The notes beneath the pieces are model-generated. The model ran no database searches and was not told where the DNA came from. It saw only the letters and a program-made list of their open reading frames with translations. Positions 47,533-59,550 of a stretch of DNA of 64,000 nt are shown here, one piece after another (position 1 is the first letter of the stretch; each line of letters starts with the position of its first letter). The translations under genes and the position numbers were made by a program. The stretch lies in contig OZ020516.1 in NCBI GenBank assembly GCA_963971425.1, positions 14,558,593-14,622,592 on the forward strand. Reading direction: 5' to 3'. The stretch comes from Bryoerythrophyllum caledonicum. Lineage: Eukaryota; Streptophyta; Bryopsida; Pottiales; Pottiaceae.

Positions 47533-49200
47533 AATGTGCAGCAATTCCAAAGCACTCCTATATCCATGGCCATCCAGAACAAACAGAAGCATCAGTTACT
47601 TGAAGAGTTTCACGACAAATATCGTAGATTAGAATCATCAACAAACACATCATAAGAAAACCAGAGGCAGGTTCAGATCAGGAAAATCACCTCATAACCA
47701 CTTCAACTTCACTCGCTTACCTCCTAAAATCGTGAAGCCGATTTAGCACCACCGAAAAGAGCAAAATGGAAAATACTTAAGGTAATGGCTATGAAGCCAA
47801 CCGCTTAATATGAGTGATTACTTCGATACAGAAATCACAGGAATCACATCAGAATATTCTACTTGACCTGCGATCAATAAATTCATTCAACAAACCAGGT
47901 GCAAGCATTCCACAAAGCTTTTGATCACAGACTGAAATGCATGTATATCAAAGGAGTCAGACGAGAATGTTACCAGGTAAACAATCGAGCATCAATTAGA
48001 ACCTCACAAATCCAGGGCTACTAATGAGAGCTCGCAGGTGCTCGACGTCACAAAGAAGGCTGATTCACATCGCAAAGCCCGATTCTATAACAACGCAAAT
48101 GGCAGAACGCGAGCAATAGCTACTCAAGTGCAACGAAACACAGACTTCTGGTGGCGCGTTCTATTCACTCTCAGATAACGTGCCTTCCATGCGATTGAAC
48201 ATGTTTTTGTTGTGATTACTGACATGATTACATAAAACCGAGTCACATCGACACCAAATGAGAAGTACCAGAACGCACCATCCAAGAAAGTTGCCAAACT
48301 TAAATTACCTCTACGTCAATTGCGACTAATCAATGCAAAATGCCGTCTCCTGTACACTTCTCACAGATTCAAATCACTAAACAAGGCTAAGTATTCTTTT
48401 CCCAAAAACATATCAATTGAGCCGGAAAAAAAAACCTACCGATCAGTAATCAAGAAGCGCACGCTCCTTAAATTCATCATTACCTGCAAGAGACTGCTCC
48501 ATGAAACAAAACCACCTGCACCTCACAAAACTCCAAAAACTACAAGAAGCATACCATTCCAGAGCTCCTAAAATTCTACAAAATTCAGAGCGAACTACAT
48601 TTCACAAAGCTCCTCGTTTACGAAGCCGAAGATAAAATTACCATCAGCAGACTCGGAAGAGATCGTTACCGAGCTTGCAAATCCATCGCTACTGAAAGAG
48701 ACACAACGAGCTGCGTCGGGCTTATTTAAACTTCTCATACTCGCTAATCCCGGGTATCGTAAAAGGTTTCCCGGGGTATCGTAAAAGGTTTCCCCGAGTA
48801 TCGACTGCGTGCCCGTGTACGACAAGATCTCGCCTGAGTATCTCGAGAGAGGGAGCGGGGTTCGGATTCCCGCCAGAAAGTGTCACCGTCCCAACTTACC
48901 GTTCCGTGAATATAGTGTGGACTAGACTACTTGAAATTTCCTACACTAATTGAAAATTTACATGCAATTGTTGACTGACACACACTTGCTTGAGAACAAA
49001 TACCCAATCAGAACTTGGCATGCACATGCTTTGATGGAAATTAGTGTGAGTGATCTACATCAATAATCCCTCTACAATATATTCAGTGTTTAGTGTAGTA
49101 CGCTAGCAAATTTTGAATTCGCGCATATGGGAAGATAAAGTCCGCGCCACACAAACTTCAGTACTATCACTAATGCACCGTGTTTATTTGTGATCAATTT
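47533..49200. promoter_or_regulatory. Region between laccase start and pectate lyase end; no gene
   Basis: Laccase 5' flank. At 48751-48805 a 22-bp unit (GGGTATCGTAAAAGGTTTCC) is repeated twice in tandem, followed by CCGAGTATCG and CTGAGTATCTCGAG. Similar CGAGTATC words recur at 53100-53335. Near 49080 the word TTTAGTGTAGT resembles the CACTA-like ends. No gene is supported. Confidence 0.45.
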
Positions 49201-50987
49201 TTACAGGATACAAACTGTGCTCAACACAAGAGGAAAGATCATAACCAGGTGAGAAGCTGCAGAGCCCTTGTCTGCACTAGAATACCATCCGGCTGAGCTT
49301 CCCGAACTACTTGACCCACCATAGCTGTTGGGAGTCCCAGCATCACATGACAAATACCCCTGTTCAGCAAACACAGTGGTCAGGAGACATGAGATTGAAT
49401 GTTGAGGGTTTAGGGCTTTAGGGCTTTAGGGTTTAGGGTTTAGGGAGTACCCCAAGTCCACATTGGAAAGGGCCAGCGTTTGCAGTCAAAGCGGCGACAC
49501 TTGAGGCTGGGTTTGCAACGTTGAAGCTTGTGGCTTTTTCATACAACGTTGAGTCGATGTTGGATGATCCGGAGTCGGTGAAGAAGGCTCCATTTAAGAA
49601 CATGTCCCCTGACGATCTCCAGTTCCAGCTCTGCCACCCTCCATAATCATTGCCTCCATCCGCCACACGCTTTGTCACCTGCCGGGTTTAGGGTTTAGTC
49701 ACCGCTAGGGTTTAGGGTTTCGGGTTTAAAAGTTTACCTCTTTAGAGCTATTGTCATCGGGAGCCAGGAAGCGGTTGCCTTCGCTGAGAATTGTGGGATT
49801 CTGACTGCCGCCGATGGCATACATCTTCCACTCTACGTAATCGTTATTGAAAACATGGAAGTAACCAAATCGACACCTGCATCACCAAGAACTCATATGT
49901 GAACTATTTACACGATTAGGTTTAAGGTTTAGGGTTTACGGTAAGGCACCTCGGCATCCGTTGAGTGAGACCTGTTCCGAAGTGATTGTAAGCCACCGTG
50001 ACCTGCATAATCGTGTCGAAAGTGTCCTCCGGATGCGCACCGAAAAGCATAACCTGCAGCACACATTCTCATAATAATATTACAGATCTGAAGCACCTGA
50101 GCCTGAAAAACACGAGTTCACTTCTCACCATGTTGTGATTCGTGAAGTAGGTGTTAGAGACGGTGATAGAGCTCGACGCCTCGATGGCGCTGATCAGATT
50201 GGTAGTGCAGTCCGAGAGGAACAAGTGATCCAACCAGACGTGGGAGGCATTGAACATGCTGACGGCGCTTCCGTCGGACCTAAGGCGATGGCCGTAATGC
50301 GAAGGCGAGTCGCGCACCATGGCGGGTCCGGTGGGCACGAGACCGAAGAGGCGGACCCCATGGATAATCACGTTCGTCACGCCCTGGATGGTGATCCCCG
50401 CGCCGCCCGCGATCTGCACGTTGAACCCGCGCCCGTCGATCGTCTTGTGGCTGTTGAGAATGAGTTCCTGGGAGAGCGTGATCCGGGTGTCCTGCGAGAA
50501 GATGATCCAGAGGGGCTCGGTCTGTATGGCACCCCAGCGGAGCGTGCCGGGCTTCGGATCCACGGGGTCGTCGTCGCTGCTGTCGGTCACGGTGTAGAGC
50601 TCCCCGTGTTTGCCCCCCGTTGCGTCCCTCCCGAACCCGATCGCGCAGTCCGCAAGCGCCTGCCGGTTGGACGCCCAGGCTGTGTCGCACCTCCAGCAGT
50701 CGTCGATGGGGTTGCCTGTTCTGCAGTCGGTGGCGGCCAGTTCTCGCCGCACGGATCTGGGAAAACCTCAACAAGATCATGAGTAAGCGTTCACATTGTT
50801 TTCACAGCTATGGCAAGTAGAGAACTGGAAGCAGATGACCATACCTGTAATGAAAACGAGATTCGGCCTGCTCACGAGCTCCAATTTCAATCATTCCGTC
50901 ATCAGCCGCTATGGCACATTGTAGTTGGTGAGACACCAGTAACGCCACCAACGAACTCAGGAGCTTGGTTCCGTGAAGGCCCCGCAT
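49201..50987 (-). CDS. Pectate lyase-like protein with GPI-type tail, six exons
   Basis: Exons: 50987-50845, 50756-50129, 50053-49950, 49876-49738, 49678-49451, 49359-49201; introns 59-91 nt, all GT-AG; 1560 nt, 519 residues, TAA stop. The signal peptide is in [20 protein letters not shown] and the following QLQCAIA. Then [74 protein letters not shown] and the conserved [20 protein letters not shown] with the catalytic Arg region. [20 protein letters not shown] lacks the usual Asp residues of the DGLVD calcium site, so activity may be altered. The Ser/Gly-rich end plus a final hydrophobic stretch ([15 protein letters not shown]) indicates a GPI anchor. Family role: calcium-dependent cleavage of de-esterified homogalacturonan in the wall. 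Confidence 0.9.
49408..49446 (+). repeat. Telomere-type TTTAGGG repeats in pectate lyase intron 5
   Basis: Runs of TTTAGGG and TTTAGGGC at 49408-49446. Similar words fill intron 4 (49679-49737) and intron 3 (about 49919-49940). TTTAGGG is the usual plant telomere unit. Confidence 0.9.
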
Positions 50988-53670
50988 TGCAAACCTGAAA
51001 GATTCTCTGCACTAGCTCGAAAGTAGTGAGAGTTTGCTCAATTCCTCAGCTCTGGCCTGGGCAGTATCCTCGGACAGGCGATGGCTGCGTCAAGTGCCAT
51101 AGAGTTGTACAGCAACGCCTGCCGCAACTCACCAACTTGACTACGCTCACGTAACGCGTCATCAACCGACCACAAAATCTCCCCCAAAACGACAATGTCA
51201 ATGGCGACAAACTCAAGCGGAGGATGTACCACAGCTCAAGAGGAATCAATGATATTCCTTCGGCCGCTCTCAGTACAAGCTGCTCCCTATCAACGCCTCG
51301 GCAATGGCGCTAGAACTCGCAGGAACTCAACGAGGATGGATACTAGCAGATCACGCAACGAACAGCGGGCTTCTCTGGATTCTATCACAGTCTCAGATCA
51401 GTCCTTGACGCAGCATGACTCGCAACTATTAGTCTGCCATCGATACATGACTGGCATCTGATCACCTCCAAGCGTGCCAACACTCACCTCGTCACAACTG
51501 GCAGCCCTGAACTTATAATAACTACGAAAAGAAGCGGCATTCTCAACAATCAACTTTGGATATAAAAACTCTCAGGAACTGACTCCATAATTCATGGTTG
51601 TACGTCAACCACCTACTGTACATGTAGGCTCATGCCTCAGTTCGCGACACTGACCTGACCCACTGTAGCACCTCGAAACGAAGCTCGTGTCATTCTCTGG
51701 ATTGTTAGAAATCAACTTCGGGAACTGACAACGTCGCTACGATTCAGGATTGTACGTTTGGTGGCTACATGTTGGCGTTTTGAGGCTCATGCCTTGGTTC
51801 GCCTCGATTGCGACAAGGAAGATTTGGGGGACTGGTGGTGCTGCAAGGTGAGTTGAGACGACTTGTGTACTTGTACGACGTGCTAGTCCAGAGGAAATGA
51901 CGAACTACTGTACATGATGGTGTGGGTGTCTGATATTGAGATTCGGCGTGTCAGCCGCCGTATATGCATCATGAGAATTATTGTCTTGTCGCCGCCGGCT
52001 CAATCTTCGAGTGCTGCGTGCATCATTGTCAACAATGCGGCGCCAAAAGGAAACAGAGAAATCGCCACATTTGTTATATTGGCCAATCCCTGTCAGTGAA
52101 GGAGCTACAATGATTAGATGCACAAGCTGAAACGTACCTGCAAGTCCAACTACTTTCAAGGCCAAATTAATAGGATTAATCAATATGACCAACATGGTGA
52201 TAGAATTGGAGCATCCGCACTGCTCACTCTCGAGGGCACTCCAGCAAACAAAGCATTAAAAAGTTGCCGTTGGACTTCCCCACCGATTCTACATTGGTCG
52301 GAGTGGGATGCAAAAAAAATCTTACACCCTCATGCAGAAAACCTAAGAATTTAAAAAACTACAAAGCAAAATTGGGCCAGAAAAATTGCAAACCCTTAAG
52401 AGACGATGTTGAACTTACCCCCAAGGCATGCCCTTCAAGTGTATGGAGATAGTGTCGCAAAGGTTCACAACAAAAACCAAGCCAAAAACCCTTCTAGAAG
52501 TTAACTCCTCTTTAATCCTATATACCTTCTTTGGGAAACAATTCAACAGCAACCAAATGGAGTGACAATAAATACTTCGAGTTACCAAAACGTGGAATAC
52601 CCATCTTAGCAAAGAAATTGAACAATGAGAAGAATCTTCTTCACAGATTGTTCATTAAATCTTCCACAGATAATCTATGATATGCCAGACATTGCAAGAA
52701 GAGTACATCCGATGGCTCTGTGCATCTAAATGCTAGTTCTAAGGTACTAAAAGTAGAAGGTGACTTGAGTTGTATTTAAGTAAACATGATTTACTTCTTA
52801 ATGTCGCTTAACTTAAATTAGATTTGTAACTCAGCTTAACTTAAATTTAAAACATATACTTTTAAAACAAACTCTAAGGTGAAATATAGAAAAACATAAG
52901 TTGAAATGTAATTAACAATTGGCTATCACTAAAAAATAAATGTATCATTATTTGTTCTTTCCATAAATGCACATTGATTAACTTGACAACTATGGGGGGT
53001 TACTTTCACTCCACAAAAGATACAAGTTGACAACAGAAATGTAAAGAAAATAAGCAACTCAGCTGTCGCCAGATTGCTAACGAAATTCCTCACACGCATG
53101 TAAAACCCAGGTATCACCCCAGTATCTCCGAGTGCCACGCTAGTAAAACCAAAGTATCACCCGAGTATCTGTAAGCCAGTTACGCAACTATCACCTGCGT
53201 CGCTCAGCAGGTATTTGCTAGTATTAACACCCGAGTATTCCTCGGTATCACCACAACATCAACCGAGTGTTACCCGAGGAGAACACGAGTATAGACCTAG
53301 TATCATATGAGTATCAACCGAGTGTCTAGAGGGTAGCTCCAAACCGCGAACTGCCATATCGCTCCTTCCACTGCAATCACCAGGCTGTCGATGAATGAAT
53401 TGTCCGCAGCGCCGATGTGCACGAAACCAGGGACGACCACTTGCGAGGCGGGAGTGCGAAGGAGCCGCGGTGCAAATTAAGCAAGAAGCTACGCAATTTC
53501 AGTGCACCAGATCCGCAATGTCGGACTAGCTACACCTGGGTCCGCTTCGGCAGAAGGCGCGTCCGTCGTACGTCCCGTTCTAGAATTTTCACATCATCGA
53601 TCGATCGTCAGGCTCCTTCACGGTCTGCATCGGGGGGAGGACCTCTGGACGAGCCGGACGAGCCGTCATC
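50988..53670. promoter_or_regulatory. Intergenic between pectate lyase start and small secreted protein gene
   Basis: No gene found in 2.7 kb. The short open frames lack motifs. At 53100-53335, words of the type CCGAGTATC, CGAGTGT and AGTATCAC recur many times at irregular spacing, ending about 340 bp before the ATG of the secreted protein gene. A/T-rich stretch at 52740-52960. Confidence 0.45.
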
Positions 53671-54102
53671 ATGGCTTCCAGGGCAGTTTTCATTGCCGTG
53701 ATGCTCCTTGCGGCGTTTGTCGCAGCAGTGGAGGCGGAGGGCTCCTCGACGACGTTTTCCTTTAAGATTATCCTGCACAACAAGGCGAGCCGCGACGTGA
53801 CGTTCCGGCTGGCGAATCTGGGCGCGCATGCGTACGACGTGACGGTGACGAAGGGCGGGCTGTGGTCGGCCATTGGCCCGCTCAAGGTGGACCTCAAGTT
53901 CCCCGTTATGCGCTTGGTTGTGTCCGTGCGCGACAAGAGCTACGAGCTGCGGCAGAAGACGCTGGAGCTCGACCTGGCCAGGCGGTTCGGGAACAGCCTC
54001 CAGGGCAAGAGGTTCATCGTGCTCACGGCCGTGGAGAGCTGGAAGCAGCAGTTCCTGTTTATCAAGCTCGGGACTGAGATTGTGCGCCGGATTAAGCTTT
54101 AG
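53671..54102 (+). CDS. Small secreted protein of unknown family
   Basis: 143 residues, single exon, ATG at 53671, TAG stop. The start is clear because a typical signal peptide follows at once (MASRAVFIAVMLLAAFVAAV, cleavage likely after VEAEG). The mature part, about 120 residues, alternates hydrophobic and polar residues (FSFKIILHNKASRDVTFRLA, AYDVTVTKGGLWSAIGPL, MRLVVSVRDKSYELRQKTLE, FLFIKLGTEIVRRIKL), as in an all-beta fold. It has no cysteines, so no disulphides. It is rich in G/C, unlike its A/T-rich surroundings. I do not recognise the family. The opposite-strand open frame over it is a shadow. Confidence 0.75.
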   Translation: MASRAVFIAVMLLAAFVAAVEAEGSSTTFSFKIILHNKASRDVTFRLANLGAHAYDVTVTKGGLWSAIGPLKVDLKFPVMRLVVSVRDKSYELRQKTLELDLARRFGNSLQGKRFIVLTAVESWKQQFLFIKLGTEIVRRIKL

Positions 54103-54888
54103 GTGCGCCGTGTCTTCACACTGGAACGCCATGTCTCGCTTCAAGGATTGATCTGACTCTTCGTCATTGCTGTTGCTCAAGCCTATCCTAGCCTGCGTGT
54201 GTAGATTTTCATTCTATCTCTTCAGTTCGCAATGCCAATAGTTGAATGATAAGGCTCCCTTTTAGGATAGATTTTCTGTTGTTTCTGTCTATCAAGATTG
54301 TGCGCAGCGTCGAGTCTTGGGTGCGGATTCCACATTAGAATGTCATTAGTTGTATGGTAGGGTTTCGCTTCCGGATTGGTCTGACTTCCTGTCCCTTTGA
54401 TGTTTTTTTGCAGGAGAATTTCGCTTCTCTTTTCGCGCTACTCGATTTATGACATTCTTTCATTACATCAGATTCTTTGATTCATAACGCCGAGGTACTG
54501 CGCCTGCTCGCTTGGACAGGCCGACTTGGCAGTTTGTTGTTCTTACAACAGATAAGTAGTATGTACTGCTATTTTCTACCGAGCAAAGTCGTATTATGTA
54601 ATTTTCATCATCTGATTATATAAAAATCCTTCATTTAAATGGAAGATTGTTAGTGCTTTGGATGCTCAGTTGCTTCCAGTTGATGACTTCGAGAGTTGCC
54701 CTGGTGTCACATTCTCTCATCTGTTCAATCTTTCCATCGTATCATCTCCTCTGGCTCTTTGAGTGTGTGATTTCTGTTGTACAAACATCACTGTTGAGTG
54801 TATTTAACAAGAACATAGAGGATATCCTGAAGAGTACATGTGATGTTGCAAGATTGCAGGAACCGAAGGTGGTACCAGTACTGGTTAA
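54103..54888. other. 3' flank of the secreted protein gene, intergenic
   Basis: Presumably holds the 3' UTR. A second GATTGTGCGC word with nearby CTATCAAG at about 54290 resembles the end of the coding region and may be a small duplication. No gene is seen. Confidence 0.4.
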
Positions 54889-56295
54889 TCCCTAAAGGAC
54901 CAAGTGTCTAAAATGGGCTTTTTGAAAGTTCGGTTAGGTTCCTATGGTGTCAATGTCCAACTTTGAATTGGTTCAATCCTTCTCTAAATTGGTCAGTTGA
55001 TGAAAAATTTATAGAGTTTTGAATTTCAAATGGGGCGAGAAGGCACCTAGGGCACCTCCAATGATTTTGGCTACAACTCTCTATTGAATGTGAGATTTTC
55101 AATACTAGCAAGTAATATTATTTCCCTTCATATTGTCAATGAAAGTTCTTGTCTTTGGTGAAAAACAGCATATTAACCCAAGTCAAACATTTCACACGTT
55201 GTCACAATTGGTGGGCAAGGTACCAAAAAAACTTCTTCTTTTCCATGTAAGACTTAGAGATCTTCATATTTTTTACTTTATATTTTTTCCACAACAATAT
55301 GTGGTGTAAACCTTCTTAGTGGCGCTTTACACTATGGACCATGAGGATTGACCAATAGAAATCATTTATTTTCATGGTCACGGCTCTTGGTCTAGAGCCG
55401 TGACCATGGAAAATGAAAAATCATTTTTTGAGTGTCTTGGTCACTTCTCATAGTGTAAAGTGGATTTGGACCCGGACAAGCATGGGCTGGTTTTTTTTAA
55501 TGTATATATACAAATCCGGGAAAAAATAATTAAAAAATAATAAATAAAATACATTTCAGCCAATCATTGATTTTCAGCCCAATGATCCCCTTGATTTCCG
55601 TCGAGTGGACCTATTTGCCTCGACCCAATGGAAAACCCGTTGGACCAAGACACATTATCCACTCGGCAAAAAATAGCATACTTAGGTAACCTCAAACTCC
55701 GTGGTCAATCTTTTTTTTCAAGGTAGTGTAAAGCGAACTCGGACTGGGACAACTTCCTTGGCCAATCACAGATTTTAGAGGGCCGTGGTCAAACTCCATG
55801 GTCCGTAGTGTAAAGCGCCCCTTATTGACCATTGGGATTATCAATCTAAAACATATTCAGTTCACAAAAAAATCAAAGCGTGAATTGGCAAATTTTAAGC
55901 CTCAATTCCTTACACAGTCACTTGTTTTGAATACGCTACACCCCTCCTCTACCTCTAAAAATGGGTGTATAAGGAACTAATATCATGCTTAACAAGATGG
56001 TAATGGATTTAGAGCTTGTGTAGTGCAAAAAAATTGACACCAAGTGAAGTCAAAGTGTGCTGATCTTGTAAAGGCAAGGAAGAAAATGAAACATTTGCTT
56101 GACTCCAAACACTATAATCTTTCAATCCATGGGGTCAGAGTCTATGAAATTTTATGAGTGTGTTACTTAAAAAGTCTTAATTGAGATCCTACAGTCAAAA
56201 CTAGAAACGAAAGTTTTTGTTCCCTTCATTCATTGCACTAGAATCCAACCATTTTGAAGTGCTTTTGATGTGAAACTGTCACGGTACCTTACGGG
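54889..56295. mobile_element. TTAA-flanked element (copy B), interrupted by a MITE
   Basis: TTAA at 54885-54888 and 56296-56299. The left end TCCCTAAAGGACCA and right end complement CCCGTAAGGTACC are related to copy A. Internal sequence matches copy A in reverse orientation (for example ACTTCTTCTTTTCCAT, ACTTAGAGATCTTCATA) and is interrupted at 55321-55820. Confidence 0.6.
55321..55820. mobile_element. About 500-bp MITE nested in TTAA element copy B
   Basis: 23-bp inverted ends GGCGCTTTACACTATGGACC... at 55321-55343 and the complement at 55797-55819 with one mismatch. Copy A lacks it and reads straight through the site, so copy A gives the empty site. A 15-bp-arm perfect hairpin (CATGGTCACGGCTCT, 55373-55387 with 55394-55408) lies inside. 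The target duplication is blurred (CCTTCTTA against CCTTATT), so the superfamily is open. Confidence 0.65.
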
Positions 56296-56299
56296 TTAA

Positions 56300-57826
56300 G
56301 AAACCATGTAACGCAGTAACCGGATTTCAGTATTGACTGAGCAGTTATTTTTCAAAGGCTAACAAAATTCAAACTTGTAACTACACCAGCTGTGACATCC
56401 GTGCAAATCGTAAACATATAGCAACACTGCAGTACATTCAAAGGTTGTTTGGGAACTCACAAGGTTTTTGCAGGGTTCTTCTCTTTCTGAAGTTTTGGAT
56501 TGAAAAACCTGCTATGTATTACAAAATTCAAAATACTGTTAAGAATCTTGCAGGGTTCTTCTCCTTCTGAAGTCTTGGATTCGAACCTGATATATTTACA
56601 AGAGATTCTGCTTGGGTTTAACTTGGTTGGGCCCTGTAAAGGGCAGTCCAAAAAAAGGGATATGCCGGTAGGTGTACCCAGCGCACGGTATTCTTTAGTA
56701 AAAGGCGAAAGAATAGTTCGCTCTGTGCTGGGCACTCGGCTTCACATTTCGGGGGTTCAACCTTGGTCTATATATTGATTTCAGAGAGAAACCTCTGCAT
56801 TCCTTATGGGTCATGTATGCCACGTCCTTACAAGGATAGACAATCCTTGCAGGAAGGATTCCCACAAGTTAGTTATCAAGGTTAATGTCACGATCCCATC
56901 TCCTTTCGAAACACTCTCAATCCTTCAAATGAAATAAATCATTCAAGTAACTGTCATCACTTTATTTCATGAAGGTGGAGCTACAAAAACTGCTAACGAG
57001 CCTTGAGGTATGAATTCCGAAACTAGTTCATATTTTTTTAAGTACAAACTAAGGTGGGGGCACTCAATTATGATCACTTAAGCCAGTTGGGAACTCAAAT
57101 GACATTGTGTGTCAAAAACATTTGTGTAGAAAGATGCGGAATGAAACGACACAAATATATATTTCAAATTTTATCTCAAAGATTTGCTATTGATGTGGAA
57201 TTTAGAAGCCCAAAAACCACCGGAGCCCATAATCAAATTCTAGAGTAGGTGAGATTTGGTGCCCTCCTTTGCCCAATGCCAATAAGTGAGAGTGAGTAAA
57301 AGAGAGAAGACATGCCATGGATAACCAACTCATGGAGGTACCCAATGCCGATCGGCCTTGTTCAACTTTCGAGGCAAGGCCACCAATGAGAGCTCAATTG
57401 AGGTGGAGCAATCCAAAGTTGCACACTTCATGACTCAATGCCGATAATTATTGGAGTTTTCAGATTTTGAGTTATTGGTTTTGGGTCGCTTCATGCATTT
57501 ACCATTAAATTCATGCACCATTCCATGCATACTCTAATGATTGGAATTGGGTGACCAATCGGAATTGGGTGCCTCTACCTTACTACAGGTCTCTCTCACA
57601 GTCAAATTTGTCTTGAAACTTTCAAAGGTTCTTAACACTTGGTGTTCTATCTGTGCTTAATAAAAACATTAATTTCTTTCTCGGTGAAAAGACAAATTTA
57701 TGAGATAATATGTTTTGCCATAGAGTTCAAGAGCGGGAGGAAGGAGCGTGACATGTTGAACATTCCACAAAGGCCCTGCCAAAGCTATCCCCTACATACG
57801 GTAGAAGCGGTTTCAGACACCTTTAA
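56300..57826. other. Intergenic with a short tandem duplication
   Basis: A segment GCAGGGTTCTTCTC(T/C)TTCTGAAG is present at about 56473 and 56552, about 80 bp apart, with a similar continuation. No gene, tRNA or other element could be supported. Confidence 0.45.
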
Positions 57827-58504
57827 CCCTTAAACGCCGGAGCAGCCAAAAAGTGATTGCTCAAACAACATTTTGAGGATGATTATCATTGTAAACGGTC
57901 ATTTTCATCCAATTCTTTTTCTGTAGAGTTCATTGAATGTGTATGTATTAAATGCTCGTGAAACTTGCCTTATTGAGGTAATCATGTTATATCTAAAGAA
58001 GAAAAAGTTTGTGACATGGATCTCAATGTAGTGTATTTCGGAAACTTCTCGCTTTAGCTCCAAATGTGAATTCGAGTCATTAAAATGATATCTTTTGATT
58101 TTGAGTCCAACTAATAAAATGAGGATTATAAAGTCAAGTTTCCATTCCAATTTGTAATTTTAAAAACTACTTATAATTGGATAAGTTATTGCGATTCGAA
58201 CTCTAGGCCTATAATCAATTTTCTAATTTAGTTGAACACGGAAGTTTCATTTACACCACAAGTTTTGTCCCTAAAATGTACACCTTTGGTGAAATTTTCA
58301 AATTTGTTTAGCATACTTTGAATTTGATATGAATTTTCATCACTTTTTTTTCAAAAAATCACAATAAATTCAAAACATACCTCCATGGAGCTCTTATTAG
58401 GGACAATCTTATTTAAGAGTTTTAAAATTTAAAAAAAACAAATTTTAAGAACCTACCTAAAATTTTAAAAACGTACGCCTCACGTACACTTGGGCTTCTA
58501 GGGG
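57827..58504. mobile_element. TTAA-flanked element (copy C), 678 bp
   Basis: TTAA at 57823-57826 and 58505-58508; ends CCCTTAAACGCC and, on the complement, CCCCTAGAAGCCC. The interior is non-coding and A/T-rich. The ends are more diverged than in copy A. Confidence 0.5.
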
Positions 58505-58584
58505 TTAACGACAAGGCAACCAGAAAGTGGTCATTGAGACGCGTTTATAAGGAGCCACGACTGATTAGTCCGTTGGTTGATTTG

Positions 58585-58801
58585 CACTATATAAAAAATC
58601 TCATTTAGTGTATCAATACTAATTGATTTATTAATGCTATAACTTTTTACTATGTTGAGTATTTTTACCATCTATGTCTACAATGATCAATCTCTTTGAG
58701 TAGTATAGATAGTAGTGCTTGTAGTAAAAATCTTTGTCAAAAGTAACACTAAAGCGCTTCCAAATCATATAGTGTAGGTACACTAAATGAGATTTTTAGT
58801 G
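58585..58801. mobile_element. Short CACTA-like MITE, 217 bp
   Basis: Starts CACTATATAAAAAATCTCAT and ends as the complement of CACTAAAAATCTCATTTAGT. It shares the CATTTAGTGTA subterminal word with the 1.9 kb element at 36468-38390. No clear 3-bp duplication. Confidence 0.55.
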
Positions 58802-58929
58802 TAGTCGAAGTGACGACGCGCATTGCTTTTCTCCATTTGATCCATCTTCATGATCCCCAATCAATTAACAAACTACAACAATTTCTGTGAAAAAAATGAA
58901 CAATGAAATGTATTCCACTTGTAGATGTT

Positions 58930-59275
58930 GTTTTGCATGATCTATTACAATTGTAGATTTTCCAAGGCCTTATGCATCTCTTCGCTGTTAAAGTTACAAT
59001 GCTTCAATCATAAAAAGCTCCACTCTTTTGGCAGCACATGAGGGTACTATAGAAGAAAATTGTGCTACTATAGAGTTGACAGTTGCACATTTTTGAAGAG
59101 GGTAGTAGTGAAGGAAAGTTCTTGGCAACCTTCACTGTTTTCACTAAAGAACGCATAGAAATCTTGAATTTTGCATTTTTTGAATTGTTTCTTCTATGAA
59201 ATTATTTCTCTATTTAAAAAAGAAAGTTGCTTTCCTAAGTAAAGGCCACTTTCTATACCCCTAGTCGTTGCACAC
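58930..59275. repeat. Dispersed repeat copy related to 29630-29960
   Basis: Shares GTTGACNNTTGCAC, TTTTTGAAG, GTAGTGAAGGAAA, ACATAGAAA-type words and a final GGCCACTTTCTANACCCCTAGTC with 29630-29960. It may be a remnant of an LTR or an uncharacterised element. Confidence 0.45.
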
Positions 59276-59550
59276 CTATTTTTCTTACTGTAAACACCTC
59301 CATTCCATGTGATTTTTGGCGTGCGATGACCTAACACAAGAGCGAACATAGGTCCATTGAATTCATACGATGTGTAGTGTAAAAATATGTAATTATCATG
59401 AGTCAAAGTAAGTTGGCCCTGTCCAGGAACGATGGAAAAAACCAATTTTGCACTCTTCAAATGCATGTATCTTACAATCCGCATGGTCAAAGTTTACAAA
59501 ATGTTTTGGGTGTCTTCTTTTTGTAGTAGTTAGCTTGAAGATTGTGTAGT

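Noticed and set aside
53608..54180. 190-codon minus-strand frame over the secreted protein
   Set aside because: The plus-strand frame has a signal peptide and plausible fold; the other is its GC-rich shadow.
56640..56800. tRNA gene
   Set aside because: A GGGTTCAA word suggested a T-arm, but no acceptor stem or anticodon arm could be paired around it.
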